Shown piece by piece: positions 8,503-16,382 of a stretch of 62,306 bases of DNA. The DNA comes from Acidobacteriota bacterium (GTDB taxonomy: Bacteria > Acidobacteriota > Thermoanaerobaculia > Multivoradales > Multivoraceae): positions 1 to 62,306 of the forward strand of contig QQVD01000054.1 in NCBI GenBank assembly GCA_003388555.1, read 5' to 3'. Under the pieces are notes generated by a model, which did no database searches, was not told where the DNA came from, and worked only from the letters and a program-made list of their open reading frames with translations. The translations under genes and the position numbers were made by a program. Positions within the stretch are counted from its first letter, which is position 1. Each line of letters starts with the position of its first letter.

Positions 8503-10296
8503 TCAAGAGCTCGTCGAGCTCCAGGCCGACGTGTCACCGTCCTCGAAGCCATCGAAGAACAGATCTCCGTGGCTCTCCACGGCGCCCTTGTCGCACTGAG
8601 CACCACCCGCCCCGTCGCCGTCGAACGGGCGCGTCAGACCGCGCTGATCGACCGCCGGGCACGAGGGTGAGCCGGTGTCCAGCGCAGCGCTGCCCGGTTG
8701 AGGAACGTGCCCCAGGCTCGCCGCACCGGCGAGCCAGCCGCGAGGACCGAGGCCTGTGGGCACGCCGGTCGCATCGCCGACCGTGACGCTGATCGTGCAG
8801 CCCACCGTCGTGGCGACGAGGTTGTAGCCGTTCGAGCTCAGCACGCCGCTGCAGTCATCGGTCAGCGCTCCACGGGCGGCGCCCCTCAGGTTGTCGCCGA
8901 CGACCGAGTTCGTGGTGCTGACCGCGGCTCCGCCAGCGACGAAGACTCCCCCGCCCTCGCCGGTTCCGTCGTCGTCGGCGTCGGCGCGGTTGGCGGCGAT
9001 CGTCACGCTGTCGAGGCTGACCGCACCCACGTCGACGTAAAGACCCGCGCCGTCGAGGTCGCTCTCGTTCCCGCTCAGCGTCACGTTGGTCAGATAGGCG
9101 GTGTCACTCGAGAACTTGTAGATCCCTCCGCCCAGTTCTCCGGCTGTGTTCTCGACCACCGACACGCGGGTCAGCTGCACTTCGCCGCCGGCGATCGCAA
9201 CGCCTCCGCCGCGACCGTTGACGCCGCGTGCCGCGTTCCGGCGCACCAGTGTGTCGCGCACCGTCACGATGCCCTCGTTGATGGTCAAGCCACCCCCGAG
9301 CCCGGCGTTCTCGTTGTCACTCACCACGACCCGATCGAGCTCGGCGAAAGCCGAGAAGATCCGTGCACCGCCGCCGCTCGATCCCTGGTTCCCGATCAAC
9401 GCGACGTCCTCCAGCTCGAGCACGCCGAATCCGACGTCGTACTCGATCCCTCCGATGTTGCCCTGGTTGCCCTCGATCACAGTGCGGCGCACGGTCAGAT
9501 CTCCCTCGATCTGCCCGATACCGGCGCCGTTGGCGCCACCGGCAACCTGGTCGCCATTCGAGGCGATCATGGAGTCCTCGATCGTGACCTCCGTATCGCC
9601 GGCGATCTCGACTCCCTGGATCTCGCAGTCCACGATCGTCGAGTCCCGGATCAGGAGCTCCTGCCCGTCGCCGGGACCTGCCGCGACGCGCAGTCCGACC
9701 CCCTCCTGGTTCGGTCCGGCGAACGCGATGCCGTCGATGATGACGCCGTCGAGGCTCACGTGAGGTTGCGCCGGTGGCAGCGCCGCCACAGTGTTCTGCA
9801 CGTCGATCCCGTAGGTCGTGGCATCGAGCAGCGCCGAGTCCTCGACCACCAGCTTCGTCTCGTCGAGCAGGCGGATCGAGGTGCGGCCCCCTTCGAGCTG
9901 GAGTTGCTGGATCGTCACCTCGCCTGCTCCAGATCCGGCCTGCACGTCGAGCAGGTTCGAGGCCAGGCCGAAGTTCAGGCGTGGGTACGGGATGGAGGCC
10001 CCCGCCAGGGTGACGTCCTGACCGTTCGTCTGCACCACCAGGGTGCCGACCAGGAGGTAGAGGCCAGAGGGCACGAGGATCAGGTCGTCGCCGATGGCGC
10101 CGATGCAGCCCTGATACGGGCTGATGTCGTTCGCGGCCGCGTGCAGTGCCTCCCGGATCGAGCACACCGCGTCGGCGACATTCGAGTCCGACTGCGTCGT
10201 CACCACGATGACGCCAGCCGTCGCCGGCGTGCCGGCAGCCACCAGGTGTACGACGGCGCAGAGCGTCGCAAGGGTTGCACTCAGCTGATCCTTCAT
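8503..10296 (-). CDS. Secreted CSLREA/parallel beta-helix surface protein with DGFE tail
   Basis: 597 residues. A signal peptide (hydrophobic about 5-27, ending TPATA) leads to a CSLREA-type motif, CSIREALHAA, at about residue 44. The body is a long parallel beta-helix of short Asn- and Gly-rich repeats (IRDSTIVDCEIQGVEI, NVTLSGNESDLDGAGLYV), as in polymorphic outer-membrane proteins. It ends in FFDGFEDGDTSAW plus six residues, the tail shared by three other proteins here. An extracellular or surface location is inferred. AGGAGG at 10304-10309 sets the ATG at 10296. It is divergent from the protease gene at 10653. Confidence 0.85.
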   Translation of the reverse strand: MKDQLSATLATLCAVVHLVAAGTPATAGVIVVTTQSDSNVADAVCSIREALHAAANDISPYQGCIGAIGDDLILVPSGLYLLVGTLVVQTNGQDVTLAGASIPYPRLNFGLASNLLDVQAGSGAGEVTIQQLQLEGGRTSIRLLDETKLVVEDSALLDATTYGIDVQNTVAALPPAQPHVSLDGVIIDGIAFAGPNQEGVGLRVAAGPGDGQELLIRDSTIVDCEIQGVEIAGDTEVTIEDSMIASNGDQVAGGANGAGIGQIEGDLTVRRTVIEGNQGNIGGIEYDVGFGVLELEDVALIGNQGSSGGGARIFSAFAELDRVVVSDNENAGLGGGLTINEGIVTVRDTLVRRNAARGVNGRGGGVAIAGGEVQLTRVSVVENTAGELGGGIYKFSSDTAYLTNVTLSGNESDLDGAGLYVDVGAVSLDSVTIAANRADADDDGTGEGGGVFVAGGAAVSTTNSVVGDNLRGAARGALTDDCSGVLSSNGYNLVATTVGCTISVTVGDATGVPTGLGPRGWLAGAASLGHVPQPGSAALDTGSPSCPAVDQRGLTRPFDGDGAGGAQCDKGAVESHGDLFFDGFEDGDTSAWSSTSS

Positions 10297-10652
10297 GGTC
10301 GAACCTCCTGGCGTCGGAATGGTCGTCGGCCTCACGCCTCTCGAGTTCCTACGTGAGTGGTTCCTGCCCGAGGACAGACCTCTTCCGGCACCACACGAGT
10401 CCGCCGGTTCCAGGGTGAGCCGATCCCGTACTGCGGACCGGACGCCCGAGTCGGTTGCGGTACCGAGAACTCGGCACGATCGACTCGCCGGCTCGTTCCA
10501 TATCCGGGTCGCAGTGCCTTGCCGAAGGCGACCCGACCGAGCCCGACGGGTCCGGACCTGCGGCCTCGTGTCGTTGGACAGAGTGAGACCAAGAATTGCC
10601 GCGGTGCGGACCGGTCCGGGCAGATCGGCGCGCCACCGCCAATGGAGGGACC
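10297..10652. promoter_or_regulatory. Divergent promoter region with two perfect palindromes
   Basis: 356 bp between two divergent secreted-protein genes. It contains the palindromes GGTCCGGACC (10549-10558) and CGGACCGGTCCG (10607-10618), which share the CCGG core and flank the likely protease promoter region; a TTGGAC -35-like hexamer lies near 10574. They could be operators for one regulator. No coding sequence is supported here. Confidence 0.4.
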
Positions 10653-12602
10653 ATGCGAACCAACTCCGCCGACGGATCCGCGTTCAAGAGCCCGATCCGA
10701 ACCACTCTTCTCGCCTCGCTCGTGGCTCTCGCGTCCGTCGCGGGCTCGGCCCAGCAGACCGAGGAGTTCGATCAACGCCGACAGCTGCTAGAAGCTCCAC
10801 CGATTCCGATGCCTCGAGGCATCGAGTACTCGGACGCGGAGTCACGCGATCCCGAGATGCGTCGGATCGTCCGCTACGACCCCGAGACGGGCCGCGCCTC
10901 GATCGAGGAGGGCTCGCAGCTGCCGCCGGAGGGCAACCTCTTTGCACCTCCCTACGTGCCTGGAGTCAGCGCCGTGCCCGATCGTGACGATCCCGAGCAT
11001 GCGGAGGCGGAGCTCGATGGTCTGCGTGGCGGCACTCCGCCGACGCCGCTCTCCAACGCGACCACCTACCCGTGGGTCTCGATCGTCAAGCTGGTGATGC
11101 GCTTCGGCAACTTCTTCTACAACTGCAGCGGCTTCGTCTTCGGCGAGTTCCAGGTGGTGACGGCCGGGCACTGCATCTACAACCACGACCCCAACGACGA
11201 CGGCAGCACCGCCGACGCGGCCTGGGCCGACGAGGTCTGGATCTACCCGGCGCAGGGTGACGTCGCTCTGCCGGCCTGGAACGGTGGGCTGGCGCACAGC
11301 AGCGACCAACCGTACGGACCCTCGAAGATGGTCTTCATGCGCAGCTACACAGGCTGGACCGTGAGCCAGAACCTCGACTACGACTTCGGCTCGATCACCC
11401 TGGACCGCCGGATCGGTACCTACACCGGGTGGATGGGCATGGAGGCCACCGTGGCCAGCGCCCTGAACTTCTCGGGCTATCCGACCGAGACCCCCTACGT
11501 GCCGAGCGGAACCCCCCTGCAGTATTTCGGCTTCGACTCGGGCAACGTCAACGGCTCGACCAGCTTCCGCATCGGACTCGACGCCTTCATCTACGGCGGC
11601 CACAGCGGCGGACCCTCCTGGCGCTTCTCGTCACCGAACCGCTGGGTCGAGGGCGTGCACTCGACCTCCAACCGCGTCGGCGCCGCGGAGGACACGCGCC
11701 TGAACCAGACCAACATCGACAACGTGATCGCCTGGGCGCAGGACGACGAGAACGTCCGACCGCCGTTCGCCCGCCCCGAGCTGGTGGAGTACACCCACGC
11801 CTCCGGGCAGAAGGCGATCAGCAAGACCCTGGTCGGACGCGGTGAGCCCATCGTCGTCGACTACAACAACTACAACGCGGGCTTCGCCAACACTGGAACG
11901 ATCACCAACCGGTTCTTCTTCTCCACCAACGGCATCATCAGCGACCTCGACACGTTGGCCGACACCTCGCTGGACGCCGGTTTGAGCCCGAACACCTTTC
12001 GCACCGCCTCCGAAGCGATGACGGTCCCGCCGCTCACTGCGGGGACCTACTACGTCGGCTGGATCAGCTCGAGCGCCGTGCCGGAGTACTCCGGGGACGC
12101 CACCTGCACCAACGACCCGTGCAGCAACGTCGCGATCCTCCCCACCCCGGTGACGGTGGAGAACTGCGACGCCGACGGCTACGAGGACGACGACAGCTCC
12201 GGACAGGCCAACCTGCTGGGTGCCTCGACGCAGTCGCGGTCTCTCTGCGAGACCGGCGACGAGGACTGGGCCTTCTTCAACCTGGCCGAGTCGAGCCAGG
12301 TGATCCTTCAGACCGACGGCCCGGCCGGCGACACCCGCATGTGGTTGCGCAACGCGGGGCTCTCCCAGATCGAGTTCGACGACGACGGCGGACCCGGTCT
12401 CTTCTCTTTGATCGACCGCTTCTGCGGCGTCGATCCACTGCCGGCCGGTCTCTACTACGTCCAGATCGACGAGTTCGGCGACAACAACATCGTGCAGAAC
12501 TACGACCTCGATCTCGACGTCGTAGCCTGCTCCCTGATCGAGATCTTCAGCGACGGCTTCGAGTCGGGTGATCTGTCGGCTTGGGACGCGAGCGTCCCTT
12601 AG
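10653..12602 (+). CDS. Secreted trypsin-like serine protease with PPC-like and DGFESG tail
   Basis: 649 residues. Signal peptide at residues 1-34 (ending GSAQQ), a pro-region to about 130, then a chymotrypsin/V8-fold protease with the full triad: His173 (TAGHC), Asp244 (YDFGS) and Ser318 (GHSGGP). Next come a CARDB-like beta domain (about 380-500), a PPC-like domain (about 505-625, YEDDDSSGQA...YYVQIDEFG...YDLDL), and the tail FSDGFESGDLSAW. It should be an extracellular peptidase. GGAGG at 10644-10648 sets the ATG. The last six codons form an inverted repeat and match the unit of the tandem array that follows. Confidence 0.9.
   Translation: MRTNSADGSAFKSPIRTTLLASLVALASVAGSAQQTEEFDQRRQLLEAPPIPMPRGIEYSDAESRDPEMRRIVRYDPETGRASIEEGSQLPPEGNLFAPPYVPGVSAVPDRDDPEHAEAELDGLRGGTPPTPLSNATTYPWVSIVKLVMRFGNFFYNCSGFVFGEFQVVTAGHCIYNHDPNDDGSTADAAWADEVWIYPAQGDVALPAWNGGLAHSSDQPYGPSKMVFMRSYTGWTVSQNLDYDFGSITLDRRIGTYTGWMGMEATVASALNFSGYPTETPYVPSGTPLQYFGFDSGNVNGSTSFRIGLDAFIYGGHSGGPSWRFSSPNRWVEGVHSTSNRVGAAEDTRLNQTNIDNVIAWAQDDENVRPPFARPELVEYTHASGQKAISKTLVGRGEPIVVDYNNYNAGFANTGTITNRFFFSTNGIISDLDTLADTSLDAGLSPNTFRTASEAMTVPPLTAGTYYVGWISSSAVPEYSGDATCTNDPCSNVAILPTPVTVENCDADGYEDDDSSGQANLLGASTQSRSLCETGDEDWAFFNLAESSQVILQTDGPAGDTRMWLRNAGLSQIEFDDDGGPGLFSLIDRFCGVDPLPAGLYYVQIDEFGDNNIVQNYDLDLDVVACSLIEIFSDGFESGDLSAWDASVP
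12583..12600 (+). terminator. Hairpin inside the last codons of the protease gene
   Basis: GGGACGC (12583-12589), GA, GCGTCCC (12592-12598), then TT and the stop codon. A 7-bp perfect stem is encoded by the final D-A-S-V-P codons. It could act as a terminator or a 3' stabiliser. Similar but weaker stems recur in the downstream repeats. Confidence 0.45.
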
Positions 12603-12932
12603 CCGACAGCTCACCCGCTCTAGAGCAGATCCCGACCGGCTAAGGCCGGTCGAGAACCTGCACGAGTCGGGTGCGCGACGTGAGGGCGGCCTGGGACGCC
12701 AGCCTCCCTTAGCCGACAGCTCACACGCTCTGGAGCTCCATCCCGACCGGCTAAGGCCGGTCGAGAACCTGCACGAGTCGGGTACGCGAGGTGAGGGCGG
12801 CCTGGGACGCCAGCCTCCCTGAGCCGACAGCTCACACGCTCTGGAGCTCCATCCCGACCGGCTAAGGCCGGTCGAGAACCTGCACGAGTCGGGTACGCGA
12901 CGTGAGGGCGGCCTGGGACGCGAGCGTCCCTG
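12601..12932. repeat. Three tandem 110/111-bp hairpin-rich repeats
   Basis: Full units start at 12601, 12711 and 12822 (lengths 110, 111, 111), and a fourth partial unit starts at 12933. Each holds three self-complementary pieces: a TGGAGCTCCA palindrome (absent from unit 1), an 8-bp stem CGACCGGC-TAAG-GCCGGTCG (12633-12652 in unit 1), and a final GGGACGC..GC.TCCC stem. The 3' end of each unit resembles the last codons and stop of the protease gene. There is no continuous reading frame with coding character; short frames merely repeat the unit. Confidence 0.9.
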
Positions 12933-12958
12933 AGCCGACAGCCTCCAGGTCTCGGGAC

Positions 12959-13903
12959 TCAGTCCTCCTGGAAGCCACGCAGCTGCGCCACGCGGGCGAG
13001 GATCAAGGGGTGCGGCGGCGTGGCGACGTCGGGGTCCCTGCCCTCGTACTCGAACTGCTGCAGCACGTACTGCATCGCCGCCAGCCGGGCGCGCATCTTG
13101 TCCTCCGTCTTGACGATGACCCAGGGCGCCTCAGGAGTGTCGGTACGGCGAAAGTTCTCCTCCTTCGCCTCGGTGTAGGCATCCCAACGCTCCTGTGCCT
13201 CACGGTCGATCGGCGACAGCTTCCACTGCTTGAGGGGATGCACGCGGCGTTCACGGAAGCGGCGCGCCTGCTCCTCGCGCGAGACCGAGAGGTAGAGCTT
13301 GATCAGGTGGATGCCGCTGCGCACCAGCATGGTTTCGAAGAGCGGTGCCTGGTGCACGAACTCCTCGTACTCGGCGTCGGTGCAGAAGCCCATCACCTTC
13401 TCCACCCCAGCACGGTTGTACCAGGAGCGATCGAAGAAGACGATCTCGCCGGCGGTCGGCAGGTGGTCGACGTAGCGCTGGAAGTACCACTGGCCACGCT
13501 CCTCCTCGGTCGGCTTGACCAGCGCCACGGCGCGCGCCGCGCGGGGATCGAGGTGCTCGAGGAAGCGCTTGATGGTGCTGCCCTTGCCCGCCGCGTCCCG
13601 TCCCTCCAGCAACACGACGATCCGGGTGCCGGTCTCCTTGACCCAGTTCTGCAGCTTCACCAGCTCGATCTGCAGCGCGCGCTTCTCGCGGTAGTACTGG
13701 CGCACCCCGATCGGCTCGGCGAACGGATAGGCGTTCTCGGCGAAGTAGCGCCGGATCAGCTTCGGGGTGATCGACTGACCCGGCACGAGCGGGCGCGCGT
13801 TGGCGAGCAGCGGCGGCGCCTCGTCGACCTCGAGCGAGTCGATCAGGAAGTCGGTCCATTCCGCCGCCGGATCCGGCGTTTCGGGCGGCTCAGCGTGGTG
13901 CAT
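12959..13903 (-). CDS. ppk2: Polyphosphate kinase 2 family protein
   Basis: 314 residues, a single PPK2 domain. Visible motifs are Walker A GRDAAGKGSTIKRF (about 100-113), Walker B FDRSWYNRAGVEKVMGF (about 160), the lid-loop ERRVHPLKQWKLSPID and the C-terminal W.IV..EDK. Enzymes of this class transfer phosphate between polyphosphate and nucleotides in the cytoplasm; the domain order and length fit class I (nucleoside diphosphate acceptor), though the class is inferred. The ATG at 13903 has no ribosome site, but a TACGAT -10-like hexamer lies 8 nt upstream (13912-13917), so a leaderless mRNA is likely. Confidence 0.92.
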   Translation of the reverse strand: MHHAEPPETPDPAAEWTDFLIDSLEVDEAPPLLANARPLVPGQSITPKLIRRYFAENAYPFAEPIGVRQYYREKRALQIELVKLQNWVKETGTRIVVLLEGRDAAGKGSTIKRFLEHLDPRAARAVALVKPTEEERGQWYFQRYVDHLPTAGEIVFFDRSWYNRAGVEKVMGFCTDAEYEEFVHQAPLFETMLVRSGIHLIKLYLSVSREEQARRFRERRVHPLKQWKLSPIDREAQERWDAYTEAKEENFRRTDTPEAPWVIVKTEDKMRARLAAMQYVLQQFEYEGRDPDVATPPHPLILARVAQLRGFQED

Positions 13904-13911
13904 CGTGGCCC

Positions 13912-13917
13912 ATCGTA
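13912..13917 (-). promoter_or_regulatory. Candidate -10 element of ppk2
   Basis: TACGAT on the minus strand, ending 8 nt before the ATG at 13903. Transcription would begin about 2 nt upstream of the start codon. No clear -35. Confidence 0.4.
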
Positions 13918-13997
13918 GCGACGGCCGATGAAGAAGAGCCGGCCCCCACCCCTGCAGAGGCCCGAGCCGCGGCCGACCCGTCACAGCGCCCAGCCCC

Positions 13998-14141
13998 TGG
14001 ACCCCTCTGCCTCTCTGCCTTCTGCCTCTCTGCCTTCTGCCTCTCTGCCTTCTGCCCTCTTCCTCTCTTCCCTTGTCCCTTGTCCCTTGTCCCTTGTCCC
14101 TTGTCCCCTCTCCCTAACCCCTGACCCCCAACCCCCGGGCC
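13998..14141. repeat. C/T-rich heptamer and 15-mer microrepeat tract
   Basis: A strand-asymmetric tract containing three perfect copies of a 15-mer CTCTCTGCCTTCTGC (14011-14055), five perfect copies of CCCTTGT (14070-14104), then C-runs with the period-7 pattern CCCCTGA/CCCCCAA. It begins immediately 3' of the acyl-CoA dehydrogenase stop and is G-rich in that transcript. A similar tract lies at 62037-62218. Confidence 0.85.
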
Positions 14142-14142
14142 C

Positions 14143-15411
14143 CTACTTGTGGCCGTGCTCGCGCAGCTCGTGCCGGCCGACGACCAGGTGGTGCACCTCG
14201 TCCGGTCCGTCGGCGATGCGCAGGGTGCGCTGTCCGGTGTACATGTCGGCGAGTGGCGTCCACTGGGAGACGCCGGCGGCGCCGTGGATCTGGATCGCCT
14301 CGTCGATGATGCGGCAGACCCGCTCGGGGATCGCCGCCTTCGCCATGTGCACCCAGATGCGCGCTTCCTGGTTGCCGAGCACGTCCATCGCCTTGGCCGC
14401 CTTGAGCACCAGCAGGCGCATCTGCTCGATGTCGATGCGGGCGCGCGAGATCACCTCGATGTTCTTACCCAGCTGGGCCAGCGGCCGACCGAACGCGGTG
14501 CGCGACAGTCCGCGCTCTACCATCAGATCGAGCGCCTTCTCGGCCTGTCCGATCGAGCGCATGCAGTGGTGGATGCGTCCCGGGCCGAGGCGTAGCTGCG
14601 AGATCTCGAAGCCGCGCCCCTCACCGAGCAGGATGTTCTCCTTCGGCACCCGCACGTCGTCGAACACGATGTGCATGTGGCCATGCGGCGCGTCGTAGTC
14701 GCCGAAGACCTTCATGCCATCGAGGATCTTGACGCCAGGAGTGTCGATCGGCACCAGGATCTGCGACTGCTGCCGGTGCGGAGGCCCGTCGGGATTGGTG
14801 CGCACCATGGTGATCATGATCTTGCAACGCGGGTCGCCGGCACCCGAGATGTAGAACTTTTCGCCGTTGATCACCCACTCGTCGCCGTCGAGTCGCGCCT
14901 CGGTGGCGATGTTCTTGGCGTCCGACGAGGCGAGACCCGGCTCGGTCATGGCGAAGGCGGAGCGGATCTCGCCGCGCAGCAGAGGCTCGAGCCACTGCTT
15001 CTTCTGTTCCGGCGTGCCGACCCGTTCGAGCACCTCCATGTTGCCCGTGTCCGGAGCGGCGCAGTTCATGCACTGGGAGGCGAGAGGGTTCTTGCCCAGC
15101 TCGGCGGCGATGTAGGCGTAGTCGAGGTTCTTGAGTCCCTCACCTGTCTCGGAGTCGGGCAGGAAGAAGTTCCACAGCCCGTTCTCGCGCGCCTTCTTCT
15201 TCGCTCCTTCGAGCAGCTCGAGCTGGCCCGGCGCGTAGCTCCACGGATCGTCACGCCCTTCGCCGAGCCGGAAGTACTCCTCGGTGATCGGCTCGACCAC
15301 GTCGCGGATGTACTCGCGGACCTTGCGCAACAGCGGCTTGGCCTGCTCCGACATGCGCAGGTCGAAGAGCTCGGGATTCACGGAGAGCGGATCGACGTCG
15401 AACAGTGACAT
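14143..15411 (-). CDS. Acyl-CoA dehydrogenase (ACAD10/11-like)
   Basis: 422 residues covering the whole acyl-CoA dehydrogenase fold. Landmarks are AFAMTEPGLASSDA (FAD/substrate loop), WVINGEKFYISGAGD, LGPGRIHHCMRSIGQAEKAL, the R..FG.PLAQLGKN segment and the C-terminal IQIHGAAGVSQWTPLADMY...RIADGPDEVHH. It oxidises acyl-CoA to enoyl-CoA with FAD; the RIADGPDEVH ending and length resemble the ACAD10/11 branch, so long- or branched-chain substrates are possible. AGGAGG just upstream fixes the ATG at 15411. A TetR-type operator and a promoter lie about 170-200 bp upstream, overlapping the end of chaC. Confidence 0.92.
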   Translation of the reverse strand: MSLFDVDPLSVNPELFDLRMSEQAKPLLRKVREYIRDVVEPITEEYFRLGEGRDDPWSYAPGQLELLEGAKKKARENGLWNFFLPDSETGEGLKNLDYAYIAAELGKNPLASQCMNCAAPDTGNMEVLERVGTPEQKKQWLEPLLRGEIRSAFAMTEPGLASSDAKNIATEARLDGDEWVINGEKFYISGAGDPRCKIMITMVRTNPDGPPHRQQSQILVPIDTPGVKILDGMKVFGDYDAPHGHMHIVFDDVRVPKENILLGEGRGFEISQLRLGPGRIHHCMRSIGQAEKALDLMVERGLSRTAFGRPLAQLGKNIEVISRARIDIEQMRLLVLKAAKAMDVLGNQEARIWVHMAKAAIPERVCRIIDEAIQIHGAAGVSQWTPLADMYTGQRTLRIADGPDEVHHLVVGRHELREHGHK

Positions 15412-15580
15412 GGCTTCCTCCTGAGGTACTGAGCGGCTGGGCCGCGAGCTGAGCGGCTTCGGGGTGGCCTCGCTCGGGCGCCGGGCTCCGGTCCGATCGT
15501 GGGCCGACCGCCGGCTTGCGCCTGCAGACCTGACGCCGGGGCAGGTTCTACTCGCGCCGAGGACCACACCGAGCTCGAGC

Positions 15581-15614
15581 AGGCTAGCACCAGAGCGACC
15601 GACCGGTCAGTCGG
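15581..15614 (-). promoter_or_regulatory. Promoter and TetR-type operator of the acyl-CoA dehydrogenase gene
   Basis: Minus strand: a 16-bp near-perfect palindrome GACTGACCGGTCGGTC (one mismatch between half-sites) contains a CTGACC -35-like hexamer, followed 18 bp on by TAGCCT (15581-15586) preceded by TGC. The layout suggests repression by steric block. Similar operators are typical of TetR-family control of acyl-CoA genes. A related site lies at 58027. Confidence 0.5.
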
Positions 15615-16272
15615 ATCGACTCGAGGCTTCCCGACGCCGCAACTCCGCCGCCACCGCGAAGACGTGCTCGTCCTCGGCGCCCATCGCGCGCAGCGCCGAC
15701 TCGAGCTCGAGCACGTAGTCACGGTTGGCGCCACTGGGACCGTGCGCCGCGAGAGCCCGGTCGGCGATCTCGCCGACGCTGCTCGGACCGACGTAGTTCT
15801 CGTTGCAGGACGCCGCGACGTAGAGCAGGGCGCAGGCCCGCGGGCCCACCTGACCGCCGACCCCCGAAGCGCCCTCCTCGGGCCAGTACAGGTCGACGAG
15901 GTGCCGCTCGTAGCCTCCCTGTTCCCGCACGTCGAGACGGTCGAGGATCTCGGCCCGATGGTGCGGCGCGATGCGGAAGGCGCGCCCCCAGACCGTGCCC
16001 TCCGGCTCGCGGATCAGCGTCACGACCCGACCCGGGAGACTCGGAGTGCCGCGGTGGTCGGTCGACCCCTGCCAGAAGCGGCGAATGAAACCGCGCACCA
16101 GTGCGGGCCGGCTCTCGACGTACGGGAAGGCCGGCCGCCAGATCAGCGATCCGTAGCCGAAGATCCACTCCGCAGCGGAGCCGATCGACACGCCATGGAC
16201 GGCGCCCTCGTCTGGTTCGCCTGTAACGGTCTCGCGAACCGCCATCTCCTCGCTGCGCGTCTTGCCAGCCAT
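15607..16272 (-). CDS. chaC: ChaC-like gamma-glutamylcyclotransferase
   Basis: 221 residues. The first strand and loop of the fold are clear, FGYGSLIWRPAF at about residue 38, followed by GFIRRFWQGSTDHRGTP, GRVVTLI and GRAFRI, and later the ChaC-specific block YVAASCNENYVGP. ChaC enzymes split glutathione into 5-oxoproline and Cys-Gly in the cytoplasm. An acidic residue in the Y.ER segment (GGYERHLVDLYW) is a candidate for the catalytic glutamate. The ATG at 16272 has no ribosome site, but GAGAAT lies 8 nt upstream. It is divergent from gshB, so glutathione breakdown and synthesis genes sit back to back. Confidence 0.85.
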   Translation of the reverse strand: MAGKTRSEEMAVRETVTGEPDEGAVHGVSIGSAAEWIFGYGSLIWRPAFPYVESRPALVRGFIRRFWQGSTDHRGTPSLPGRVVTLIREPEGTVWGRAFRIAPHHRAEILDRLDVREQGGYERHLVDLYWPEEGASGVGGQVGPRACALLYVAASCNENYVGPSSVGEIADRALAAHGPSGANRDYVLELESALRAMGAEDEHVFAVAAELRRREASSRSD

Positions 16273-16365
16273 CGGAGGGCATTCTCGCCAATGGTGTCTG
16301 GCGACGCCAGGCTCACGGTTCGACTCGCGGCCGTTCAGGCGTCGAAGCGTCGACGGGCCGCGTGA

Positions 16366-16371
16366 TAGCTT
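16366..16371 (+). promoter_or_regulatory. Candidate extended -10 of gshB
   Basis: TAGCTT preceded by TGA (TGnTAnnnT pattern), 11 nt before the ATG at 16383. It predicts a leader of about 5 nt and explains the lack of a Shine-Dalgarno. Confidence 0.4.
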
Positions 16372-16382
16372 GCCCGGCGCCC

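Noticed and set aside
12568-12835. Small repeat-encoded proteins on either strand of the array
   Set aside because: The frames only reflect the repeat unit, have no ribosome sites and change frame where the unit length shifts from 110 to 111 bp.
12601-12932. CRISPR array
   Set aside because: Units are contiguous 110-111 bp near-identical repeats without unique spacers, and there are no cas genes.
16312-16332. GGTTCGACTCGC resembling a T-arm
   Set aside because: The flanking bases do not form a five-pair stem and no D- or anticodon arm is upstream.
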